This document shows positions 35,431 to 47,017 of a stretch of 64,000 bases of DNA, piece by piece (positions within the stretch are counted from its first letter, which is position 1; each line of letters starts with the position of its first letter). A program made the position numbers and the translations under genes. The DNA is from Schizochytrium sp. TIO01 (lineage: Eukaryota > Sar > Bigyra > Thraustochytrida > Thraustochytriidae). The stretch lies in the NCBI GenBank assembly GCA_004764695.1, contig SMSO01000035.1:1176001-1240000 (forward strand), read 5' to 3'. The notes under the pieces were generated by a model. It was not told the origin of the DNA. It saw nothing but the letters and a program-made list of their open reading frames with translations, and made no database searches.

Positions 35431-38400
35431 AATGATGAAACAATTTGAGGCAACAACACTAAATAAATCTAGGAACAACCACACAAGGATCTACAAACCA
35501 ATGCTACTACTGATGGTATTGTTTACTTGACGTTCTACCTAGACCATAGTTTCACTCGCTGGGCTTCAAGCCAAGAAAAGAAAAGGTTGAAATTCACTCC
35601 TCACTCCCGCGGATTTTCAATGTTATGGCCTGGAGGTCTTTGACTGCATTTTTTGAGATGAGTTAGGCAGTAGTGTGTTACCACGTGCTCCTACCCATAG
35701 TGCGTCTACAATCCTAGGCAAAACACACATGGAGACAACACCTGGTAGAAGTAACTTGGTTTGGTTTGCGTCCATGAAGATTTATATTTGATGTATTGTA
35801 ATTGCAAATTATCTTGAGCTCGTAACGGGAATAGCAAATGGTCTTTTGCGTTTTGAGAATGCCCATCAGGCTAGAACCGCGTCTTTCCAGTTTCTCAGAC
35901 GGAGCAATCTTAATACGACAATCTTGAAATGCTGAATAGAGTCTACTCCGCATGATACACACTATAAATATCATGGAATCTGGCGAGTGTGCTCTTAGAC
36001 TGTTTATGATGGCTGCGATGTCGTTACAAAAACGTTCCTCTTAGCCTCATAAAGCCTTATCCCAGTGTTGTTTCCATCTTTCTGTTCAGCTATCTGAAAT
36101 ACAAATAAAGTCTCTATTCACCACCTTATTTATTCCAACACGAGTTTGCCTACTTTGGAATGGGCAGCAGAGCAATAGCTCTCAAAGTCAGCCTTCTCCA
36201 AGCCTCTTTACTGCATCTTTCTAGTCCCTTTTAAGTTAAGTGTATTTGTCTTTTTGCAATGTTGCTGGTAAATGGAGATAAGGGTTAGCTGTTAAGCTAA
36301 TGCGATCTGTATCTACAGTTCAGGGGGTTGAAGCGGGCTCCGAAAGGGCCCCTCATAACCCAGCCATCAATGAGGATAACCTGACTTAAAACTTGTCTCA
36401 TATATATCGAAGCACCTACTGCAGCTTGTTAAAACTCAATGCTTCTATTCTTAATCATAGTTAATGTGTATATCCACTTTAGGAACTCGGCTATCTTGAG
36501 TTGGTACCGACGCAGCTGGTTAGCTCGTTCGGGTTCTGTGCGGCTTCTAAGTTCCTAAGAGCTGACCATGGAGGACATCGAGAACAGTGGCATTGTCTAG
36601 TCCACACGCTTCTTCGATTAGCGATATTAACAAAGAACGAGAGAACTGTGTGTGCCAAAATTGAATCTAAGCACGAGTCAGATCTTAACAGCATCTCTCG
36701 TTTATGTCTGCTAGCGAACTACGCTTTGACGTTGTGAACCTTTGAAATAGTGCTGCAAAAGCCATTTGACGAGTATAGTTACAAGTGTATCAGGTGCCAT
36801 AACAAAACGTCACGGTGGAAAACCCTGCACTTTATCGATAGCCGTGGCAACTTCGAAACTAAAAATAAAATCATCAATCAACTAGAATATCCGTGTATAG
36901 CAAGAGACATGAAATGGCGAGATGAAGTTAATCATGCCATGCGAACAATTTAGCCTGGACATTAACAATGAACTAACGTTCATCATATCTCTTCATCTAG
37001 TTTCAGTGGAACAAGTTGTAGATAGCAAGCTGAAAACCCTCCGCCTCATTTTGTCTTCACAAGTCTAGGTATCATGATCCTCTTTATCCGTAAGCCTGGG
37101 CTTGGGCTTGCTACTTCTATCACGTGCGTACATAGAATGGTCGCATGGTCATTGCAGACGTTCTTGCATAAATGACCTTGTAGCGTAGGATTTGCGTAGT
37201 CTTGTAATAATATTACTAGTTCTTTGCTGTATTATCATAAGTCTGAACTTCACAACAGAATCATGTGAAGGGCTTTGAGTCTCTTTGACGCAAATAGGGG
37301 GCTTAGGGACTCCGGGAGATGCTCAGCATATTACTTAACATATTTCATGATTTGTTAGGTCTAAGGAACAGTAGAGAAAGAGAAGTCGGAAATATCTACC
37401 ATCAGTAAAAAACATTTGAAAAATGTAGCGAACCTATATGATTACGATTTAGAGTTGAGTTGAATTTGGATCTGGGCTTCAACGGTCAACGTGGTTCAGT
37501 ACGTAACGCTAGTCAAGATGGTTGTGCCTTAAAGATGCCCCAAAAGGATACACGTCTGAAACCATCAGAAATAGTTTTGTCAAGCTACGAATTGTAGAGT
37601 AAACTTTTGCAAGTAAGCAAATTTCAAGCTACAAACCTTGACAAACAGCAATACTTCTTTCAGGCCTTGTTCATCTTTAGCCTCTGGTGGATCACTAAGA
37701 AGTACTGCTATACCACCTTCACGTGCTGCTTCATTTGTATGTTCTGAAAGTATTCTGGCTGGGGTTGTTGGTATTACACGTGCAGAGCATAAAGCCTCAA
37801 GGGCAATTTCTACCAAAAACAGCTACTAATGACAGAGTATTAGAATCAAACTTTAAACTGTTGAACCAATCGGAAAGCCAAATCAGAAAGCCTTTCCTGA
37901 TTCATCAGCCAGTTGATCAACTGTTTCATTTTAATATTTATGAAGAAACACAGCAGCTCGCCAACCCACAAGCATAAAATCTTCTCTACTTTTCATCTTT
38001 TTCGTTAGGTCTTCCAGCGATCTCCAGTAGAAGGGCTATGCGGACACGAGGAGGTTATCAGGATTCTTTGTACACTACTATAAGTCTTAGACTCTTTAGG
38101 ATTATTTATGATATGACGTTGACTATCAGATACAAAGGTGTGGGGTCAATAAGGCCAAAGCGTTGAAATTGCACTACATAATCAGGCGGGTATTTTAGGC
38201 AACACTTCAATCAATGGTTGAGGCAATAAATTAATCTACTCGCCTGAGTTCTGCGAATCTAGATAAAGTACGTCTTAGTCTTCCCAATTAGAATGTGAAG
38301 TATTCCGGCTTGGTGCTCAACTCTACAAGACTAAGCATACAGATAGTTCTCAATAACTAATCATACATTCCATGCGTTTTGCCATCATCTTTCTAGTCAA

Positions 38401-40274
38401 CCCCTAGCTGATCAGAAAGTAGCTCTCGGTAGTGTTCATGGCATTTTCTTTCAGCAACGTTACATCTAAAAAGTCTCGTCTTTCAGTAAAAATTCTGCTG
38501 AGATTTCTCATCAAACCATCATGAAGTTCGTTATCGGTAAATCTCTTGGAAAGTGTTTTTAAACAAGCTCAGAAGGTCGAGAATATGCGTTTGAGGTGCT
38601 TCTTATGTCGAGTTGAACGTATGCTGTCAAAAGAAGGACGTGTCCGAAACCTGAATTGGTGATTGAGTACACGAAAACATTATCTTACATATCTCTCCAT
38701 ATTTATTAATATCATTCTTTGGCTCGTATAAGTTTCCATGGCAAATTAGAACTAGTCCACTTTATACTATGATGCCAAGCCGAACTTGTTGAGAGGTTCA
38801 ATCGAAGGAACTAGTGGACAAGACATTGCTAGAATTCTTGGCACCCTTTTGTAAAGACCTCGCACACAGAAGGCTTACAAATAACGACAGCCAGATTTAC
38901 GTGGCTGCTAAAGTCAAGAACCAAAAGTGCGACAACATGTTAACTAGATCCAAACATGGTATAACTTAATTTGATCATGGCTGAAGAGTTTGAAGTAACC
39001 TCGACCCGTAGGGTATCTCTAGCACTGCCCAAGAATGTCTTAGCCTCCTAATTACTACATGAATCAGTCTGCCCTGGGACTCATTTCCAGGGAAATAGCT
39101 CGCTACCTCTTAAATCAACCTTCTTAAAGCCTTCATCAAGACGCTTGCCTTCATCTTACAGTCAACCTCAAGCTGGCCGGAATCACATTTCAGTACAACT
39201 GAATGCTAACTCTATACGCTAAATTCATAAAGACATATGAAGTCTCCTTCAAGCCTTTCCGCACCAGACCTCCTTATTCCCAAAGCTACCTTGATTGATA
39301 AGAATGCGTGCTGAGAACTGCACGATATAATTTTACTTAGTACTGCAGATCAGCAGAGGTAGTTAAACAAGGATAGCTGGCCCAGGAGAAAGAAAGGAAG
39401 AGGATTTTTACGTTATTGGGGTTTCGGATCTAGATACAGACAGGATAAATGTATCATGTTGGACTTAAGAATGTCGGATATGAGAGCTAGGTTAGGTTAG
39501 ATCCCACACTTTGAGTCCGTCCACTCCTGGGACCTCCTAGCAATTACATCATCTCCTATTTATTGAAACATCTGGCCTTAAAAAGATAACAACATTATAA
39601 AAATAAAAAATCTTTTCCTTGGAGTTAGAGAAAGTTGGACCCAACTGAATCAATGTGATGAAAGAAACTTCCATAAATACCCCTAATAATAGATAAAATG
39701 AAAACAACTGTCCTCAAGTGAGGTAGGTCCCTCAAACTATATCAGGTATTTAACTCACGGACCATGTCTGCCACAGATGATACTTCTTTAAATCACCCCT
39801 GGGCATGTATAGTAGGGAGCATAAGTATACTGTCTTGCATACGTTTTGCAACAAAAACCTTCTTCAGCGTGCCAATATGCATAGAAATTGGTTCTCTTTA
39901 ACCAATATTAAAAGAAATAAGCCTTAGAGAGTAAAACATAGCGTCCTTACTAATTGGGTAGCAGTGAAGACTAGATGATGAAATATGTAAGTTGAATGTG
40001 GATTGTATTATATGGTGACTAATAATGTACAAAGGATCGAGTTTCTCTGCAAAAGCAAACTATCTGAGAGGCATTATCGTTACGATCAAGATGCTTCATT
40101 TAAACGTTTTCTAGGTAGGCTGAATTCTTTAAAGCAGATACTGAATTGCCTCAGCTTAATATATTTATTTCCTATTTTTTCACTGGCGTATAGATAGGAA
40201 AGGTATTGAAGCGTCTGATGATAAGCAACTGGGGCATCTATTGAGTGCATAGATGCACTCCCTTTCCTCATAAA
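35431..40274. other. Gene-poor spacer with decayed coding fragments
   Basis: Apart from the broken frame at 36501-36953 (listed separately) I find no gene. Around 37580-37816 (minus) and 37723-37977 (plus) protein-like fragments overlap. Near 38790-38900 plus-strand reading frames give Glu-Leu-Val-Glu-Arg-Phe-Asn-Arg and nearby fragments that loosely resemble a retroelement integrase C-terminal block, broken by stops. This may be an old mobile-element graveyard. Confidence 0.35.
36501..36953 (+). pseudogene. Possible decayed ORF with one internal stop
   Basis: A single plus frame of about 150 codons broken only by a TGA at 36735-36737. The second part contains YKCIRCHNKTSRWKTLHFID and reads as a natural basic sequence with a Cys-x-x-Cys pair that could bind zinc. 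No ATG opens the frame. I do not recognise the family. A gene remnant and chance are both possible. Confidence 0.28.
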
Positions 40275-40595
40275 TCATTCTTCAACTCCAACCATACTTT
40301 GCCTCTTCACGAAAGCACGAAGAGACGTGAACACATTGAATGCTGTCGCAAAGATCGGAACAATGTTGCTTATCAATTCGAGACCACCTAGTGCTGTCCA
40401 TAAGCTTCCTATGACACCCATAGTAATCTCGACGAGGAAGCTCCCGCTTGGCACGTTTCCTTCCGGTCTATTTATTGTACCGTCGAGCGTCTACAATCGT
40501 TCGCCCCTGTCCCAGGTTGTTCCGATCACTCGACATCTCCATCTCCACAATCTGGATCTGGCATAGGCCATCCATTGTCCCAGGTCTTGCGAGAT
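40275..40595 (-). pseudogene. Coding-like minus-strand block, frame-shifted or spliced, unknown
   Basis: From 40490 down to the stop at 40275-40277 an open frame of 71 codons reads as a natural membrane-type segment (contains ITMGVIGSLWTALGGLELIS and FVKRQSMVGVEE). Directly upstream, in another frame, an ATG near 40595 opens 35 codons (contains EMEMSSDRNNLGQGRTIVDA) before stopping. Joined, they would make one plausible small membrane protein, but a frame change is needed near 40490, where TTGTAG could be a splice acceptor. It is either a spliced gene with an unresolved upstream exon or a frameshifted pseudogene. Confidence 0.35.
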
Positions 40596-40821
40596 CAGCT
40601 GTTCAGTCACTCGACCAATTCGACACGAAGACGGACCCGTGTGCATGCATCACAGTCCGTCTCTAGTCACCCCTGACCATATCTGCGGATTCCCTTTCAC
40701 ACACTTCGTCGCTCAATCGTTGGAGCGGCCATGAGAAGAAGAGAAGATGTCTCTGCACGCCCCGCCTCCCTGAACTTTGGGACCTCAGGAGCTGAATCCC
40801 GCCATCCACGTGTCCTTCTCC

Positions 40822-41226
40822 ATGAGCCCAGGACTGCACACCCTGAGCTTATCCCTTGGCTCTGCAGCCGCCCCCTTCAGGCGTCCTCCAGCCCCGCTTT
40901 CCTCGGCCCACGCGATGACTATTCGGCCTTCCACCCCATTCACGACAACTCTGCCGTTGCTGCTTCCTTGCCGTGCTGGCACTCTTACCGTACCCTCTAT
41001 CCTCGCCCCTACGGCTACCTTCTTCTCCTTCCTCTACCTGGAGGGCACCACAAAAGATGCTCTTAGGGTCCTCCTACCCGTATTCATAGGATACCCCTAT
41101 CTCGCGCTTCTCTTCTGTACCGCTACTGTCTCTGCTAGGAATCCCTTAGCCGACTCTACTTCACTGGTAGTAGCACTTAGTGACCTCCTAGCACGCTTTT
41201 TTACTATTACGAGCGATTTTTTTTAA
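40822..41226 (+). CDS. Uncertain ORF, 134 aa, hydrophobic
   Basis: Opens at ATG 40822 and ends at 41226. The sequence is pyrimidine-rich, so the product is rich in Ser, Pro, Leu and Thr with two or three hydrophobic segments (for example LLPVFIGYPYLALLFCTATV). Such composition can arise by chance in C/T-rich DNA, and no family is recognised. Confidence 0.22.
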   Translation: MSPGLHTLSLSLGSAAAPFRRPPAPLSSAHAMTIRPSTPFTTTLPLLLPCRAGTLTVPSILAPTATFFSFLYLEGTTKDALRVLLPVFIGYPYLALLFCTATVSARNPLADSTSLVVALSDLLARFFTITSDFF

Positions 41227-43393
41227 ATAGAAACTGAAAACAGAGGACCTTTTAAGATGATCATAACAATAAAGTTTTTTTTTTTGCCAATTTACTTTAT
41301 TTTTTAAAATTAATTTTAAAAGAGTTTTACTATGTAAAGTACTTTTTATTTAGAGATAAAAGAGCCTGAGTGTGAATAATAGAAGGAAAGAGAAAAAGAA
41401 ATAGAAAAGGGGAGAAAAAGGCGCGAAAAAAGACGAAAGTGAACCAAAAAAAGGAGTGGAGGGAGGAGACACTGGCGAAAGGTCCCTGTAACTCTGGTGG
41501 TCGATTACAGCGTGAGTGCTAGTAGACAGAGGTAGGCCTGGCTAGTCCAACCCGTAGCACTAGGCATTGAAGGTGGAGGAAAAGAAAATTTCAGTCCCAG
41601 GCCCTTCCAGAAAACAGCTGGTCCTCGAATGACGGCGAATGAGTGAGAATGAGTGAGAATGAGGCCCAGCTGAGATCGCAGTAGTTCAATCGCCGTGAAA
41701 TCGTTTTTTTAATTGGGCAGATTTCCTTTTCAGACCTTCACAGTAACATGGGAGTTTTTCTTTTTTCCTTTTCTATTTCTTTTCTTTTCTTTTCTTTCTC
41801 TCTTCTTTCTTTCTCTCTTTTCTTTCTGTGTTCTGTCTGGCTCACTTGCTAGCAGTGCCTACTTGATACGGGTAAGTGCGAGAGAGGTTTGAAAATAAAA
41901 GTGCCCAATAATGAATGAAGTTAGGCGCGGCACAGCATTGCGATGATGGACCATCAGGCAAACAAAGACAACTCAACTCCACTCAACTCCACTCCACTCG
42001 ACTCGAATGGATGGACGGATGGACGAATGGATAAGTGGGCGGGGACACGGATGGGTGCAGAGGCGGCCGAGGCGGCGCCGCGCCTGCTCGCGAAGGGCGT
42101 GAACCTGCGCTTTCTCCTCCCTGTCGCGCTGCTGATCGACGTTGACGAAGGTGGTTCTCATGATACTTACACCAGCCAGCTGGCTAGTAGGTGGCTAGGT
42201 GGGTACTAGTGCCTCTCTTACGCACAGTTGCTTTCGTTCCCTCTCTCGAAGGAATTTGCGCAAAGACTTCGCCGCGTGTCTCATAAGCAATCAATCAATT
42301 AGGCGATCAATCAATTGTTCCACAGAGGCGGAGGCAAATCAACACCAGCATCGGGAATTTAACGCGAGAGGTGGCGCGGCAGCCTGCAGGGTAGGGATGA
42401 CGAGGAGCTACAGCTTCTGAAGCGGAAGATGCGGTTGGTGTTCTGAAGCTGCTGCTGCTGCTGCTGCCGCGCTGCTGCTGTGTGAAACCGACTTAATTTA
42501 ACTTAATTTGCTGTGACCTGATTTGTTTTGATTTGATTTGATTTGATTTAATTTAATTTAGTTTGATTTGATTTGATTTGAATTGATTTGATTTGATTTG
42601 ATTTGATTTGATTTGATATAATTTGGTTTGGATTGGTTTGGATTGGTTTGGATTGGTTTGGTTTCGCTCGGATTGGTTTGGATTGGTTTGATCTAATTTT
42701 TGATCTAATTTTTGATCTAATTATTGGTCTGATTTGATCTGATTGATCTGATTTGATCTGATTTGGTTTGATTTGGTGATAAACTAAGCCCCAGGCGGAG
42801 GATCAGAGCTCACATGTTGAGAGAGGACGAGCACAGCGAGAAGCTGGCTAGCTCTCTTGCGGGTTGTCTGCACATCATGAAGTCTCACGGTTCACGGCTG
42901 GTGGTGATGATGCACTGATGACGATGACGATGCCCAGAGCGAAGGGTGCTCACAACTTCAAGCACACTCTCGTGGTTCCTGCGGTTTCTCAAAGGGCGGC
43001 GAGGTCTGCCACGATTTAAAGCGAGCATGACGCTGCGAAATTGAGATTGAAACTAAGAGTTAAGAGCGTCGTCATCGAATCTCTGCCTCTCAAGCAGCTG
43101 GCCGAGATCGCGGGTTCGCCAAGAGGTAAGCGAGCAAGCAAGCGAGCTTGTCAATCGAGCGGGGGTCTGAGCGGCGTGCCGCGAAGATCCATCCACCCTT
43201 CTTCCGCAGAGTCAGTTGAACGCTTGAATTCGAATGAATTTGGTAACTAAGTCCTCCACAACCCGAGAGATCGTTCTTGGCAGAGAATTTATAATTAATT
43301 CTCAGCGAGAATTGGATGTGTCCAAGATGAAGAAGAACAAGAACAAGAACATCCATCATCAAGAACAAGATCAACAATAGCTTGGCGCTGAAA
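41227..43393. other. Repeat-rich spacer
   Basis: Contains T/C-rich tracts (41755-41830), a short GC-rich block (42040-42170) in which both strands have open ATG-led frames, a CTG/CGC run (42448-42480) and the TTTGA-type satellite. The minus frame 41973-42161 starts with ATG and has a charged amphipathic beginning (MRTTFVNVDQQRDREEKAQV), but it runs into a repeat and cannot be confirmed. Confidence 0.4.
42520..42778. repeat. Degenerate pentanucleotide TTTGA/TTTGG satellite, about 260 bp
   Basis: Near-pure GATTT units to about 42625, then TTTGGATTGG units, then ATCTAATTTTTG and ATCTGATTTG variants: successive blocks of related but different units. Confidence 0.85.
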
Positions 43394-43629
43394 ATGAAGA
43401 GGAATCTTTGCCGTGTCCTACTATTGTTTTGCTTGACTTGCCTTGCCGAGAAGGAGGAGGCGGCTGTCAGTCAGTCAGTCAGTCAGTCAGTCAGTCAAGA
43501 GCAGAAGGTGAGGCCATTAACTCGTGAATTGACTTGACTACTTTTTGTTGTTCTCTTCAGCAGCAGGAGCAGCAGCGCTTGCAAAAAATACAACGTGAAG
43601 TGAGCAACGATTCTTGGCAAGCTTCTTAA
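43394..43629 (+). CDS. Candidate small secreted protein, two exons (43394-43507, 43561-43629), 60 aa
   Basis: Exon 1 opens at ATG 43394 and encodes 38 codons: a classical signal peptide (MKRNLCRVLLLFCLTCLA), then an acidic patch and a Val-Ser-Gln-Ser repeat made by (GTCA)8. It ends in AAG before GTGAGG. A 53-nt intron ends in a strong acceptor (TTTTTGTTGTTCTCTTCAG). Exon 2 continues in phase 0 with a Gln/Arg/Glu-rich helix (starts QQEQQRLQKIQREV) to TAA at 43627-43629. Without splicing the frame stops after nine more codons. Matching phase, splice signals and composition across the junction support a gene, but it is unverified. The function is unknown; secretion is inferred. Confidence 0.42.
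43466..43497. repeat. (GTCA)8 microsatellite inside candidate exon
   Basis: Eight perfect GTCA units; in the candidate gene they encode a Val-Ser-Gln-Ser repeat, because a 4-nt unit gives a four-residue peptide repeat. Confidence 0.95.
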
Positions 43630-43968
43630 AGAAGGTGTCCTCTCTCGTCAGTCATCGCTGTAGCAGTAGCGAAGAGCGAGCGAGTGAGTGAGTGTAAAAG
43701 TAACGCAGTCAAGAAGAGCTTTTGAGAATTGCGGGAAATTTTGGGGAGAACGATTTGAATATTTTATATTTTAACCGACCAAATTGGTCCTCGGTGCGAA
43801 CAAATCAATCAATTAGGTTCATGATAGAGAGGGCGAATTTGAATTCTTACTACAGGCACTTAGACGTATTATATATATTGGTAAAAACAATTGGCTCTTG
43901 ATTGAAGGAGAGGGCGCCGTAGTTTATTAAATCTTGAAGTATAAATATGCAGCGAGAAACCTGTCGGC
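43630..43968. other. Spacer 3' of the FNT gene
   Basis: AT-rich with a short GAGC/GAGT repeat at 43670-43695. No gene. Confidence 0.5.
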
Positions 43969-44901
43969 TTAGAGCTCGCGGCGCTGCCAGTAGTTGGCCG
44001 GCATCATACCGTACCAGTGGAGAGCACCGACCATCAAGGCTGCACCTACAAAGTTGCCGAGGATGACAATGATCAAGTTGTGTCCGATGAACTGGCCGAC
44101 GGTGACATCAGCGCCGTAGTACATACCGAGGGGGATGAGGAACATGTTGGCGACACTGTGCTCGAAACCGCAGGCAACGAAGGCAGTGATGGGGAGCCAG
44201 AGGATGATCATCTTCTCCATGACGGTGATGGCAGTGGCGGCCTGGAACACGGCAATGTTGACGAGCCAGTTAGCAGCGACGGCCTTACCGAAACGAAGTC
44301 CAAGGCTGCCAGCGACCTTCTTCTCAGCGATACCGGTGACAAAGGAGACGGCGTAGTCGGAGTGGACAACCATGGCACCAATGTAAGCAGCCATGAGAGC
44401 GCAGGAGATGAAGTTAAAGGCGAAACTGATGATGAGGATCTTTGCGGAGCCCTTAAGCTTCATCCAGTTGGGGCGGCGAGGATCCATGGTGACGAAGGGA
44501 AGAGCTGCGTACATCATGTTGGAGGTGAGAAGGTCACTGCCGGTGAGAACGATACCCGTGAGACCCATGGGGAAAACACTTGCGGCGACAACGGCGTGAA
44601 GACCGGGAGCATCAGCCCAGTAGGACTTGGTGCCGGCACCGAGGACGACGTACAAGGCACCACCCCAGGACAACATGATTCCGGCGAGAACGGAGGAGAG
44701 AATGATAACCCACCATGAGCGATCACCACGAGTGAGAGCACCATCGTTGAGGATCTGCATGGCGAGCTGGCCTTGAGAGAGCTTCATGGGAGGGTAAGAG
44801 GGGACGCTGTCGTTGCTCTTGACGTCGCTGACGCCTTTCTCGTCGCGGCCCTCCTCCATGACCGTGATGACACGGTTGAATGAAGTTGCGTCTTCCATCA
44901 T
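43969..44901 (-). CDS. Formate/nitrite transporter (FNT) family channel, 310 aa
   Basis: Two consecutive ATGs open the frame at 44899-44901 and 44896-44898; stop at 43969. FNT proteins are pentameric six-helix channels for formate, nitrite, lactate or hydrosulfide. Seen are six hydrophobic segments between about 63 and 300, the helix-break loops (TGSDLLTSNMM, 120-130, and GFEHSVANMFLIPLGM, 245-260) and ANWLVNIAVF (210-219). The central pore His is His248. The hydrophilic N-terminus (1-55) is probably cytosolic. The substrate cannot be read from sequence; a eukaryotic lactate/formate exporter or a nitrite transporter is most likely. Strong GC3 bias opens a long antisense frame. No introns. Confidence 0.93.
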   Translation of the reverse strand: MMEDATSFNRVITVMEEGRDEKGVSDVKSNDSVPSYPPMKLSQGQLAMQILNDGALTRGDRSWWVIILSSVLAGIMLSWGGALYVVLGAGTKSYWADAPGLHAVVAASVFPMGLTGIVLTGSDLLTSNMMYAALPFVTMDPRRPNWMKLKGSAKILIISFAFNFISCALMAAYIGAMVVHSDYAVSFVTGIAEKKVAGSLGLRFGKAVAANWLVNIAVFQAATAITVMEKMIILWLPITAFVACGFEHSVANMFLIPLGMYYGADVTVGQFIGHNLIIVILGNFVGAALMVGALHWYGMMPANYWQRREL

Positions 44902-45693
44902 TTTAAGCTTGGCGGAGACTTGCTTGAAGTGAAGCGAAGTGACTTGCTTGGTGTTTGAGTTTTGCTTTCACCAACTCTTGGGGTTGCGGATTTGCTTTGG
45001 CTTTGGTTGTGGGTTTGGTTGCGGGTTTGGTTGCTGGTTTGCTTCTGGATTTGCTCGCCGACCCTATTTTTACAAATTTCCTATTCACTGCCCTATTGCC
45101 ACAATTGCACTTCTATGGGCGTGCTCTGATTAGCTCTTTCTTTCTTACATTTCTTTCCAAAAGCAGTTTATAATATGTATTTATTGAATTAATTATTTTA
45201 AAGTTACACTCTATGAAAACCTAATAGATGTACTTTTAACTAGCGGATAGTGAATCTAACTAGTCTACTCTTCGGGAGTTTAGTAATGAGCTAAATAAAT
45301 ACGTAGCAAACTATATAACTTACAAACTAGCTCGCGCTCCACCTGCTTTCCGCTACTACCATTAAAGACTCGCTTCTTCCCTTTTACTCTCCCGCTCTCC
45401 TTTAATACTCGCTCTCTCTCTCTCGCCCGCTCTCTCTTCGAGTTCTGTTCCTTTTCTTCCTTCTCGGGGCCCCTTCTATAATCAACTAGCTAGCGATGTT
45501 ATTATTTTCACAAAGAGCTTTTTAATGTAAAAAGGAGATTTAAAACTCTTGAAAAGAACTCGTGCAAACTTTTCTGCTCTTACAAAAAGAAAAACAAGAA
45601 GAAGAAAGAAAAACTTTCCCCTCTGTCACCCTCCCATCTCCACATTATGATAACAATTAACGACCAGCTTTTCCAAACAAGTTCATCTTTCAA

Positions 45694-45768
45694 GAAAAAG
45701 AAAAAGAAAAAGAAAAAGAAAAAGAAAAAGTTAAAGTTAAAGTTAAAGTTAAAAGAAAAAGAAAAAAG
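45694..45768. repeat. (GAAAAA)n followed by (GTTAAA)n
   Basis: About six GAAAAA units, then four GTTAAA units, then GAAAAA again: a compound hexanucleotide repeat. Confidence 0.9.
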
Positions 45769-47017
45769 TGACTCTTTAATGCGTGGGCTTTCTTTAGCTT
45801 GCGATTTGTTCATGTCTGTTAGTCTGAATTCTATGCTTACCGGCCGCCAAACTTCCTGCCAGCGATTCTTTTTAGCGCGGCTCGCTACTCCTTTCTCCAG
45901 GGCCGACGGATGAATCTGATGATGATACTAATAAGACACCACCCACTCGGATTGCCCTGAATGCAAGTACTAACTATGACACGCCGATAGATGGATAACT
46001 AAATGAGTAAATAAGTAAGTAAGTAAGTAAATAAATAAATACGTCTATAAACGAACGTGCAACACAAGACAACTCGTTCAACTGCGCTCCTTCAATCGGC
46101 TCGGGCCAATCGGCTCGGGCTTCGGGTGCTGCGTTTGCAGTTGAACTCTATTTATGCACAGGTCTCGCTTCTTCTCTCCTCCTCCACGGCCGGCTGAGAG
46201 AGGTTCTCTCTCTCTTTGCAGCTGCGAAAGGCAAGCAAAAGCAGGAGAGAACTAACTTCTCAGTCTTCGCGCGGACCGCTACCGCAAACCCTAGCCCCGC
46301 CTACCGCCTTCGCAGGCGGGTGCCGGATTCTCTCCATCGGATTCACCGACCGACCGCGACGACGTCAGAGCCTCCAGTCTCTTTTGATTGAAGCGCTTTA
46401 CTTTCTTTAACTAATTAAATCAATTAATTAATCATAGTCAGTCAGTCAGTCAGTCAGTCATTTATTTGATTACTTAATTCTTTAATTATTTAGTTTATTT
46501 TTTATTCGATCAGGGTTCGTAACTAAGGAAGTTGGTATCTGAGGAAGTAGAGAGAAGTTCTCTGCCTTTCTTTCCTCTTCTTTCAGAATGATTAATTAAA
46601 TTTAACTAAATAATTAAATACTTCAATAAATAAACCAGTCAGCCATTCCTAAAGCCTGCCTTTTAGTTCTTTATTTTAAAACTGCTTGCTTTTTAACAAG
46701 GTCACCAAGAGAGCAGAAGAACTCGACTCGAGGCAGAGAAGAGCCACGCTCCCTCCCTCCGTCTCACTCTCGCTCACTACTTCTCACCCAGACATTCGTT
46801 TGTCCTCTCCATCGATCAGTCAGTCGAGCAGTGAATCAATGCATCAGTGACTCAAGCCGTCGATCTGTCACTCGGCGGCAGCTTCAGCCGCGGCCAGTTC
46901 TTAGCGAGACTCGTGACAGTATGACCGCCTACCACAAACTATAGCGCTCCTGGGGAGCGCCTAGGATGGCTTTTCTTCTTATTTTTAGAAAGAAAAGCAA
47001 TAAACACGAAGAAGAAT

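Noticed and set aside
44017-44718. 233-codon plus-strand ORF over the FNT gene
   Set aside because: Antisense shadow; Asp/Gly/His/Val-rich low-information product.
44903-45088. Lys-Pro-Ala-Thr repeat ORF just upstream of FNT
   Set aside because: Made by a GGTTTGGTTGCG-type simple repeat, opens with GTG rather than ATG, and is in a different frame from FNT.
45580-45913. Poly-Lys / poly-Phe frames
   Set aside because: Direct translation of the GAAAAA/GTTAAA microsatellite.
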